From positions 21,648 through 29,432 of the forward strand of contig PBNG01000075.1 in assembly GCA_002723015.1 (NCBI GenBank): a stretch of 7,785 nt of DNA, in the 5' to 3' direction. Below the pieces are notes generated by a model. It worked only from the letters and a program-made list of their open reading frames with translations, had not been told where the DNA came from and did no database searches. Made by a program: the position numbers and the translations under genes. Below are positions 1 to 5,688 of the stretch, piece by piece. Positions within the stretch are counted from its first letter, which is position 1, and every line of letters begins with the position of its first letter. The DNA comes from Roseibacillus sp. (GTDB taxonomy: Bacteria > Verrucomicrobiota > Verrucomicrobiae > Verrucomicrobiales > Akkermansiaceae).

Positions 1-975
1 GCGATAGCAACAACATCGCATCCTACCCACGATGCCCACTACCTCTTCTGTCTTGCCCAGATGCCAGGACCGAGAGAGGCCCTTCGCGCAGATCTTGCTG
101 CGGCCTTTCTTGGTATCGACCGGAAACTGAGGAAAGCGAGACTCCTCACCGACAGGAACTGGAGCGTCAATCTAAGGGACGCCCTGCAGGCCCAGCTGAA
201 TTTTGACCCTGCCACCGCCTCAAGCATGGCCCAGTCAGGGGATATTCCTCCTGCCAGCGCCCACCTCCTTTCTCTGCTCGCCAAGGACCAACAGAGCTCC
301 GCTGCCGCAACGATGAGCAGGGCCGAGACAGGCTGGGCGCGGGAGGGCATCGCCTTTGTGGAGAAATACCTTCCTTCGGGGGATCTTCCCCGCCTCTTGC
401 CGGCATTCCGCCGCGCTTGGGAGAAGGAACCGCCACTCAGGCCTCATCTCGTCAACTTCCTTGCCCGACATGGTGACGAGACAGATCGTAACAGATCCAG
501 AAAATTTCTGGAACCGCCGTCCTCGGAAATCGATCTCACTCCCTTTGCAAAGAAAATGGAAGGAGTGAACTGGGAGAAGGGGCAGACTGATCGGGGTCAG
601 GCGGTTTACACCCGCTACAACTGCGTGACCTGTCACGCAGGGAACCGGCGACTGGGACCATCACTCCGGGGGATCGCGAAGCGATTCACCCGGGAAGACC
701 TCTTCCGGCATATTAATGAACCGGATCTTGCTCTTTCCGATCTCTACAAGGCGACGCAGGTAACAACCACCGAGGGTGTCTTCATCGGGATGAAAGTCTA
801 CAGTTCCGAGTCACAGACCATCCTTGAAACGGGGTCAAATGAAACCGTCCGGTTCTCCCGGCACGAAATCATCAGCGAGCGCGCCCCGAACCGCTCCCCC
901 ATGCCCTCCGGTCTTCTGCTCGGGGCGAGCAGGGCAGAGCTGGCAGACCTCTACGCCTACCTGAAGACCCTGTGA
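1..975 (+). CDS. C-terminal part of a PVC-type haem-binding c-type cytochrome protein (5' end outside window)
   Basis: The reading frame is open from the first base with no stop before the ATG at 61. The residues upstream of that ATG (a HDAHYLFCLA stretch) look like native coding sequence, so this is a gene cut by the window edge and not a gene starting at 61. Counting from Met61, residues 1-150 form an alpha-helical region of unknown function. A single class I cytochrome c domain follows, with haem attachment motif CVTCH at residues 188-192 (bases 622-636) and the conserved LGPSL just after it. The probable axial methionine is in SPMPSGL (Met281, base 901), ahead of a closing LADLYAYLKTL helix. 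This arrangement matches the haem-binding domain found at the C-terminus of large Pirellula/Verrucomicrobium proteins, often behind a beta-propeller dehydrogenase-like domain. An exported electron-transfer role is inferred; the substrate is unknown. The gene ends 21 bp from the convergent CIA30 gene. Confidence 0.88.
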   Translation, partial: AIATTSHPTHDAHYLFCLAQMPGPREALRADLAAAFLGIDRKLRKARLLTDRNWSVNLRDALQAQLNFDPATASSMAQSGDIPPASAHLLSLLAKDQQSSAAATMSRAETGWAREGIAFVEKYLPSGDLPRLLPAFRRAWEKEPPLRPHLVNFLARHGDETDRNRSRKFLEPPSSEIDLTPFAKKMEGVNWEKGQTDRGQAVYTRYNCVTCHAGNRRLGPSLRGIAKRFTREDLFRHINEPDLALSDLYKATQVTTTEGVFIGMKVYSSESQTILETGSNETVRFSRHEIISERAPNRSPMPSGLLLGASRAELADLYAYLKTL

Positions 976-976
976 T

Positions 977-993
977 GGGTCGGAAGCGGACCC
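977..993. terminator. Possible weak hairpin between convergent genes
   Basis: GGGTC (977-981) and GACCC (989-993) can form a 5-bp stem with a 7-base loop in the 21-bp gap between the cytochrome and CIA30 stop codons. No T-run follows on either strand, so it is at best a weak, non-canonical terminator. A chance inverted repeat is equally plausible. Confidence 0.2.
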
Positions 994-996
994 TTC

Positions 997-1620
997 CTAC
1001 TCCTCGCTGTAGGACTTGATCCAGTCTACCTGAAGACGGAAGGGACCGTCCTTCTTGTCGTAGATCATGACCCCAAGACTGTTCACCTTGTCTTTCCTGA
1101 GAGGATAGCGGTCGCGAGGAAGCTTCATTCCTCTCCAGCTTGCGCCGAAGGAACTGAAGGGGATCTTGGCCACCTGCCATCCCTTGGAATCCGCCTTGGT
1201 GTCAAAGTCGGCACGATACGTCGCACGACTACCCTCCATCTGCAGCCCAAACTTGTAGGTTCTTCCATCACCCTTGAACCGGATCATCACACCGTCCTTC
1301 CCGGAAAGCCCCAGAGCTCCAGGCCGACTGCGGATCGACGAAAACCCGCCGCCATTGGTATTCGTGGAGCCCGCGAACAAAAGTCTGTCTCCCTTGAACG
1401 AAAACCCACCCTTGGAACGCCCCCCCATCACATTGTCGTTGACGGTAATCCACTTTTTCCCGGGATCTGCCTCGGAAAAGTCAAAAAGAGTGACTCTTTC
1501 GGCCTTCTCGGATTTCTCGGCGCTTCCCTTCGGATCAGCCCCCTTGACAGCCGTTTGGAGCCAAATGAAGGCCGTCGCAAGAACAAGAGCGGCGGAGAGA
1601 AAGGATCTTTGTAATCTCAT
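997..1620 (-). CDS. Exported CIA30-family protein (complex I intermediate-associated protein 30 domain)
   Basis: The 207-residue product begins MRLQRSFLSAALVLATAFIW, a good Sec signal peptide with likely cleavage after the VKGA near residue 28. The frame stays open further upstream to 1728, but those codons have no hydrophobic leader of their own and would bury the signal peptide, so I chose the ATG at 1618-1620. A possible Shine-Dalgarno AAGGTG lies 15 bases upstream, farther than usual. The mature part is a single CIA30 domain, a galactose-binding-like beta sandwich: TLFDF at 44-48, the hallmark VNDNVMGGRSKGGF at 60-73, NGGGFSSIRSR at 89-99, IRFKGDGRTYKF at 113-124, and VDWIKSY near the C-terminus. 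The mitochondrial namesake helps complex I assembly. Bacterial exported homologues have no proven role and probably bind a ligand or partner in the periplasm. It faces the Dabb gene across a divergent intergenic region. Confidence 0.88.
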   Translation of the reverse strand: MRLQRSFLSAALVLATAFIWLQTAVKGADPKGSAEKSEKAERVTLFDFSEADPGKKWITVNDNVMGGRSKGGFSFKGDRLLFAGSTNTNGGGFSSIRSRPGALGLSGKDGVMIRFKGDGRTYKFGLQMEGSRATYRADFDTKADSKGWQVAKIPFSSFGASWRGMKLPRDRYPLRKDKVNSLGVMIYDKKDGPFRLQVDWIKSYSEE

Positions 1621-1821
1621 CGTGCGAAGCTTACGCACCTTTGCGGAATCGTCAAGGAGCAGAGTAAGATTAAGCTCTCCTCCCCCTTGCTTTAAGGCGT
1701 CGCCTGCAGAATCGGGACCCTCATCCACCCTTTGGAAGGGATTGCGAACACCCGTGTGTCCAAGACGTTTTTAAAGGCCCTCGTTGACGCCTGAGAGACC
1801 CTCCGGCACCCTCCAGTGGTA
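1621..1821. promoter_or_regulatory. Divergent intergenic region between CIA30 and Dabb genes
   Basis: This 201-bp spacer separates two divergently transcribed genes, so it must hold the promoter for each unless they are read from elsewhere. I found TTGACG on each strand (1784-1789 on plus; 1655-1650 on minus) but no convincing -10 box at the right spacing for either. A short inverted repeat ACAC-CC-GTGT sits at 1748-1757 and could be an operator half-site pair or chance. The region is inferred to be regulatory from gene layout only. Confidence 0.35.
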
Positions 1822-2208
1822 ATGAAAATCATCCTTCTGGTCCTCTCTCTTTCCCTTGCGTTCATGAGCTCTCAATCCTTTGCCGATCATCACAAGAAAC
1901 AACCGGGCGCCTACCGCCACGTCGTCTGCTTCAAGTTCAAGGACGATGCCACCGGGAACCAGATCACAGCCATCGAAAAGGCCTTCGCTGCTCTTCCCTC
2001 CAAGATCAGCTCCATCACGGACTACGAGTGGGGAACCAACGTGAGCCCCGAAAACCTCGCCCAGGGATACACCCACTGTTTCATCGTCTCCTTCAAGGAC
2101 AAGAAGGGGCTGGAGGCCTACCTGCCCCATAAGGATCACAAGGCCTTCGTGGAGCAGCTCCTTCCCATCCTCGACAAGGCCTTTGTTATCGACTTCGTGG
2201 CGAAATAG
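1822..2208 (+). CDS. Exported Dabb (stress-responsive A/B barrel) domain protein
   Basis: The 128-residue product starts with a Sec signal peptide, MKIILLVLSLSLAFMSSQSFA, with likely cleavage after Ala21. The ATG at 1822 is chosen because it gives a compact leader; an in-frame GTG at 1816 would add two residues. Neither start has an evident Shine-Dalgarno sequence. Residues about 31-126 form one complete Dabb domain: it opens with YRHVVCFKFKDDAT (31-44), has an amphipathic helix with IEKAFAALP, the central strand YEWGTNVSPENLAQGYTH (68-85), then CFIVSFKDKKGLEAYLPHKDH and a closing VIDFVAK. Dabb domains are small ferredoxin-like folds that usually dimerise. Some are enzymes or stress proteins, but exported copies of this type in PVC bacteria have no established function. 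The next ORF starts 15 bp downstream on the same strand, so the two are probably cotranscribed. Confidence 0.87.
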   Translation: MKIILLVLSLSLAFMSSQSFADHHKKQPGAYRHVVCFKFKDDATGNQITAIEKAFAALPSKISSITDYEWGTNVSPENLAQGYTHCFIVSFKDKKGLEAYLPHKDHKAFVEQLLPILDKAFVIDFVAK

Positions 2209-2209
2209 C

Positions 2210-2213
2210 AGGA
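2210..2213 (+). promoter_or_regulatory. Ribosome binding site of the chimeric sulfatase/DUF1552 ORF
   Basis: AGGA lies 10 bases upstream of the ATG at 2224, just after the Dabb stop codon at 2206-2208. It is a modest Shine-Dalgarno match. It matters because it shows that the start of the odd downstream ORF is preserved and probably translated with the Dabb gene. Confidence 0.4.
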
Positions 2214-2223
2214 ACAGCAAAAG

Positions 2224-2562
2224 ATGCGCACATTACTGAAGACAGCCCTGCTGCTTCTCATCGGGGCCCTTTCTGCTTCCCCAGTGGCCGCGGCCCGGGC
2301 GGATGCGGGAACAGCGCCCCCTAACATTGTCCTGATCATCGCCGACGACCTCGGCTATGGCAACTTGGGCAGGGTTCACACCACGGAAAACTGTCCCACC
2401 ATTCTCAGCGGAGGCGGCGCCGGCGTGAAACTCGGCCACACCCTCGTCATGCCGAAGAACACGCCGCTCTGTAAGGCATGGTTGACCTTGTTGCATGGGG
2501 TGGGCGTGAATGTGGAGCGCCACGGCGACAGCACCGGAATCCTCACCTCCTTGCAGGCGTAA
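2224..2562 (+). pseudogene. Chimeric remnant: sulfatase N-terminus joined in frame to a DUF1552-like C-terminus
   Basis: The ORF has 112 codons. Residues 1-29 are a Sec signal peptide (MRTLLKTALLLLIGALSASP, then VAAARADAG). Residues 33-49, PNIVLIIADDLGYGNLG, are the characteristic start of a type I sulfatase, including the two metal-binding aspartates. The expected continuation, with the C-x-P-S-R nucleophile site and some 400 further residues, is missing. From about residue 51 the sequence changes to one resembling the end of DUF1552 proteins: VHTTENCPTILSGGG (51-65), a NTPLCKAWLTLLHGVGV stretch (79-95) and the ending ERHGDSTGILTSL (98-110). The junction is near bases 2367-2373. The frame is intact, with a plausible ribosome binding site and signal peptide, so a small exported protein could be made, but neither parent function can survive. 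An internal deletion joining two genes is the simplest explanation; an assembly artefact is possible. The sulfatase part is clear to me; the DUF1552 assignment is recognised from motif memory and less certain. Confidence 0.7.
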
Positions 2563-2611
2563 CAGGGACCCCATCCACCAAGAGATGATCCTGCTCCGGC
2601 ATAACGGGGCC

Positions 2612-3694
2612 TCAGTTCTTCAGCTTAAACCTCGCCACGTAAGCAAATGAGGTCACAAAAAGATACTCCTCACTCTCGTCGAAACAGCAGTTGGTCACTG
2701 GGTCTGGGAGCCTGATGGTCGCCAACTTCTTTCCCTCCGGTGAGATCACGAGGACTCCACCGGGCCCGGTTGCAAAGATATTCCCGCTCTTGTGCATCTT
2801 CATCCCATCGAACCACCCGGCGTCACCGTCCCCGTAGGGCCCTTCAAAGAAGACCCCACCGGAGCCATCCTCAGCGGAGAAGCGCCACACCTTGGGATCC
2901 TGCATGTCTGAACTCCCGACATAGATCCACTTCTCATCCGGAGAGAGCACAATCCCATTCGGAAGCTCCATTTCGTCACTCACCAGGGACACCGTGCCGG
3001 TGGCCGCTTCATAACGGTAAATGCCGCAGAAGGGGATCTCCCTCTTCTCGTCGACAAAGATCATCGCCTCCCCGGGAACGCTATTCGCAATATCACAATG
3101 TCCGTAGGGGGGGTCGGTAAAATAGATGTCCCCGCTCGGCAGGACCGTCAGGTCATTGGGACTGTTGAAGCGCTTGCCCTCGTAAGTTGCCACAAGGGTC
3201 GAGACTCCTTCCTGACTAATATTGTCAAAAGACAGCTTGGCGAGTCTCCGATCCCCATGCTGGCAGATGATGAGGTCCCCTGCAGCATCGAGAGCAAGAC
3301 CATTAGAGCCCAGAACCCCACCCTCAAAAAATGGAACCGTCCCGGTATGTCCTCCAGGAGAAAGAAACACGGCAGGTCCTTTTTCCTCCGACCACTGATG
3401 AATCGTGTTCCCCTTAACGTCCGAGAAGAGGAGCGTCTTCATCGAAGAAACCCAGACCGGCCCCTCCGCAATTTCAAACCCCTCGGCGAGAACCTCAAGC
3501 TTCACCGACTCGTCGAGAATCGCACCCAAAGCCGGGTCATGAAGTTCAACCTTGCAGGTCCGGTTATCCGGGCTCATCACCACGGGCGCTGCACCTGCCG
3601 TATCGACCTCGCCCGTGTCTGCCGGGGCATCTGCATTCTCACCACATGAGGATAGCAGGAAGCAGATTCCCAGCACACACCCCGTTAAGTTCAT
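2612..3694 (-). CDS. SMP-30/gluconolactonase/LRE-family lipoprotein
   Basis: The 360-residue product starts MNLTGCVLGICFLLSSCGEN, a lipoprotein signal with lipobox LSSC and acylated Cys17, followed by an acidic, low-complexity linker. It is therefore probably anchored in the envelope. The rest is a six-bladed beta-propeller of the SMP-30 family. The metal ligands can be placed: Glu77 in AEGPVW, Asn246 in LPNGIVLSPDEKW and Asp296 in WFDGMKMHKSGNIF. The substrate-side SPND motif is at 178-181, followed by IYFTDPPYG. All three ligands of the divalent metal are retained, so lactone hydrolase activity on a sugar or similar lactone is plausible; the substrate cannot be read from the sequence. A GTG three codons upstream (3703) would give 363 residues, but the ATG at 3694 has the better-spaced purine-rich site. 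The gene follows the cupin by about 100 bp on the same strand and converges on the chimeric ORF. Confidence 0.9.
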   Translation of the reverse strand: MNLTGCVLGICFLLSSCGENADAPADTGEVDTAGAAPVVMSPDNRTCKVELHDPALGAILDESVKLEVLAEGFEIAEGPVWVSSMKTLLFSDVKGNTIHQWSEEKGPAVFLSPGGHTGTVPFFEGGVLGSNGLALDAAGDLIICQHGDRRLAKLSFDNISQEGVSTLVATYEGKRFNSPNDLTVLPSGDIYFTDPPYGHCDIANSVPGEAMIFVDEKREIPFCGIYRYEAATGTVSLVSDEMELPNGIVLSPDEKWIYVGSSDMQDPKVWRFSAEDGSGGVFFEGPYGDGDAGWFDGMKMHKSGNIFATGPGGVLVISPEGKKLATIRLPDPVTNCCFDESEEYLFVTSFAYVARFKLKN

Positions 3695-3700
3695 CTTGTT

Positions 3701-3706
3701 CACCCC
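3701..3706 (-). promoter_or_regulatory. Shine-Dalgarno-like site supporting the ATG at 3694
   Basis: On the minus strand GGGGTG is followed by six bases (AACAAG) and then ATG. The alternative GTG start at 3703 overlaps this motif, so the site favours the ATG as the true start of the SMP-30-like lipoprotein. The match to the consensus is only partial. Confidence 0.4.
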
Positions 3707-3797
3707 TACATTGCTAGAAAGAGGTTCCCCGGGCTCAAGCCAAAAATCGCGTGCAACGTTAGAGCGCTCATCTCTCCCGGACCCGTATCATTCCCCC

Positions 3798-4151
3798 TCA
3801 GTCAAAATAGGTGTCATCATGACTGTAGGGCGGGGCGCAGCAGCAGAGAAAGCGAAGATCCTTCGTTGCCGAGATCTGGTGCCAGCATCCGACTGGAATG
3901 AGAATCGCATCACCCGGGACTACTTCCCGGACCTCCCCATCGAGTTCCATGAGGCCCTCCCCTTCGAGGAGGAAATAGAACTCCTCGCTTACCCTGTGAT
4001 AATGCCGCTCCGTGGCCTTTCCAGCTGGAATCGTAGCCTCGGCGAGGCTCTGCTGCTGGACCGGGGCATTGGCCCGGTCCAGGATGCTTCGGATCGTGGA
4101 TCCATCCTTCGTTGTAAACGGCTCCTGTTCAGAAAGCTGGCGAACCTCCAT
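3798..4151 (-). CDS. Single-domain cupin protein
   Basis: The product has 117 residues and no signal peptide, so it is cytoplasmic. Both cupin motifs are present. Motif 1 has His50 and His52 in ERHYHRVSEEFYFLLEGEG, with Glu56 or Glu57 as the acidic ligand. Motif 2 is PGDAILIPVGCWHQI with His91. The usual 3-His/1-Glu metal site is therefore complete. The tail FLCCCAPPYSHDDTYF (101-116), with three consecutive cysteines and a PPYSHDDT motif, belongs to a recurrent small-cupin subgroup that I recognise by pattern but whose substrate I do not know. Possible roles are sugar or organic-acid isomerase, small dioxygenase or ligand sensor. The start has no visible Shine-Dalgarno. It lies upstream of the SMP-30-like gene on the same strand and is divergent from the SLC13 transporter with a 72-bp gap, so shared regulation with either is possible. 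Confidence 0.88.
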   Translation of the reverse strand: MEVRQLSEQEPFTTKDGSTIRSILDRANAPVQQQSLAEATIPAGKATERHYHRVSEEFYFLLEGEGLMELDGEVREVVPGDAILIPVGCWHQISATKDLRFLCCCAPPYSHDDTYFD

Positions 4152-4223
4152 GGCGCGAGCTTAAACCCGGCAATCACGACTGTCACGCTTGCCCATCCAA
4201 CCCAATCTCCCTAAGCAAGGGCA

Positions 4224-5669
4224 ATGGCCGAGGAAAAAGAAACGACCGTCCGGGAGGAGCAGGCCAATGAAGCCGGACGATCAAACCGCTTCTCGATTCT
4301 CTCGATCGGGGCGGCTCTCACATCGTTTTTCCTCATCTACTTGTTTCTGCCCGTCGAGGATACCGACACCCACACCGCGGCACAGGTCCGCACTGGCCTC
4401 GCGATTCTCTCCCTCGCCGCCATCCTCTGGCTCACCGAGGCCATTCCCCTGGCCATTACGGCCCTGCTCGTTCCCGTACTCGCCGTCCTGACCGGAGTCT
4501 TCAGCGGAGACCCCAAGAACATCGTCCCTCAGGCCTTCGCTGGTTTTGCTCATCACCTCATCTTCCTCTTTCTCGGAGGCTTTGGCATTGCGGCTGCCCT
4601 CACGAGACAGGGGCTGAACAGCTGGCTCGCCAACGGAATTCTCAAACTTGCTGGCGGCCGGTTTTATCTGACCTGTATCGGGTTGTTTTGCGCCGCCGCC
4701 TTCACCTCCATGTGGATCTCCAACACCGCCACCACTGCACTCCTCTTCCCCGTCGCACTTGGTCTCCTAAGCGATCTCCGGGAGAAGGCCGGGTCACAGA
4801 CCGCGTCCAAGGCCGCCCCCTTTGTTCTCCTCGGTCTCGCCTACTCTGCCAATATCGGTGGGATCGGCACCATCATTGGAACCGGTCCTAATGCCATCGC
4901 GGCGGAACGATTGGGAATAGGATTCGCTGAATGGCTTAAGTTTGGAATTCCCTGTGTCGGAATTCTCTTTCCCTGCCTGGTTATCATTCTCTCTCTCGTG
5001 CTGCGGCCTGGCAAGACCCCGGATCTCAGCAGAAATGCCGATTCCTTCACCTTCACCCCCCAGCGGATTCTTACCCTCAGCATATTTCTCCTTACCGTTG
5101 TCGGCTGGCTGTGCAGCAAGCCTCTCTCGGAAGCATTCAATGTTGCCAAGGGATTCGACAGTATCATCGCGGTATCATCCGTTGTCCTTCTGGCCTCTTT
5201 CGGGCTGGTGCGCTGGAAGGATGTTGACCGCACCACCGACTGGGGAGTGATTATTCTCTTCGGTGGAGGACTCACGCTTGGAAAGGTCCTGACTCTTACC
5301 GGGGCCAGCAGCTTCCTCGCCAGTCACCTCAACGAGCTTACTGCAGGGTGGCCTTTCATCCTCGTAGTCGGAGCCGTGGTGATTTTCGTAATTTTCCTCA
5401 CGGAACTCACCTCTAATACCGCTACTACTGCGTTGTTTGTCCCAGTCTTTTATCAGGTTGCTCTTGAGATCGGCGTCTCTCCACCTCAGCTGGTCCTTCC
5501 TCTCACTATCGCGGCCTCCTGTGCCTTCATGCTCCCCATTGCGACGCCCCCGAATGCGATCGTCTACGGGTCCGGTCAGGTTCTCCAGCGCACCATGATG
5601 CGCACCGGCCTCGTCCTCAACCTCTCCTTCGCGGTCATCCTGACCGCCCTCAGCACCGTCCTCTTCTGA
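4224..5669 (+). CDS. SLC13/DASS-family sodium:anion (di- or tricarboxylate) symporter
   Basis: The complete 481-residue inner-membrane protein has a short charged cytoplasmic N-terminus (1-22) followed by about 11 hydrophobic segments in the inverted-repeat DASS layout. Both substrate/sodium motifs are intact: SNTATTALLFPV (SNT at 166-168) and TSNTATTALFVPV (SNT at 397-399). Each repeat also has its helix-breaking loop, GGIGTIIGTGPNAI (212-225) and LPIATPPNAIVYGSG (437-451); the latter with the preceding ASCAFM matches the Na:sulfate symporter signature. LTEAIPLAITALLVPVL near residue 70 is also typical. There is no TrkA-C/RCK insertion between the halves, and the length is close to that of bacterial dicarboxylate carriers such as VcINDY, so a carboxylate such as succinate or citrate is more likely than sulfate (inference). 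AAGGG lies only 2 bases before the ATG, a poor ribosome site. It converges on DUF1501 with a 19-bp gap. Confidence 0.95.
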   Translation: MAEEKETTVREEQANEAGRSNRFSILSIGAALTSFFLIYLFLPVEDTDTHTAAQVRTGLAILSLAAILWLTEAIPLAITALLVPVLAVLTGVFSGDPKNIVPQAFAGFAHHLIFLFLGGFGIAAALTRQGLNSWLANGILKLAGGRFYLTCIGLFCAAAFTSMWISNTATTALLFPVALGLLSDLREKAGSQTASKAAPFVLLGLAYSANIGGIGTIIGTGPNAIAAERLGIGFAEWLKFGIPCVGILFPCLVIILSLVLRPGKTPDLSRNADSFTFTPQRILTLSIFLLTVVGWLCSKPLSEAFNVAKGFDSIIAVSSVVLLASFGLVRWKDVDRTTDWGVIILFGGGLTLGKVLTLTGASSFLASHLNELTAGWPFILVVGAVVIFVIFLTELTSNTATTALFVPVFYQVALEIGVSPPQLVLPLTIAASCAFMLPIATPPNAIVYGSGQVLQRTMMRTGLVLNLSFAVILTALSTVLF

Positions 5670-5688
5670 GCTGAGTTTCTACCAAAAC

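Noticed and set aside
1627..1655. TTGACG with TAAGCT as a CIA30 promoter
   Set aside because: The -10 box matches only 3 of 6 bases and would put the transcript start at the ATG.
1621..1728. N-terminal extension of the CIA30 gene
   Set aside because: The extra 36 codons would place a charged segment before an obvious signal peptide, so the ATG at 1620 is the better start.
1748..1757. Inverted repeat ACAC-CC-GTGT in the divergent intergenic region
   Set aside because: A 4-bp half-site is expected by chance and no second copy was found, so I did not call it an operator.
1274..1774. Plus-strand ORF of 166 codons opposite the CIA30 gene
   Set aside because: It is antisense to a clear CIA30 domain, has low-complexity Pro/Ser/Arg-rich composition and shows no recognisable motif.
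2563..2611. Terminator between the chimeric ORF and the SMP-30 gene
   Set aside because: CCCC and GGGG segments can pair, but the stem is interrupted and has no T-run.
3701..3760. TTGAGC and TAGCAA as a promoter for the SMP-30 gene
   Set aside because: The -10 box matches only 3 of 6 bases with 16-bp spacing, which is not distinguishable from chance.
3098..4214. Overlapping plus-strand ORFs of 183 and 220 codons
   Set aside because: They lie opposite the SMP-30-like and cupin genes, whose motifs are intact. The translations have no domain signature.
4186..4221. CTTGC/GCAAG inverted repeat before the SLC13 gene
   Set aside because: A 5-bp stem with a loop of more than 20 bases is not credible as a regulatory structure.
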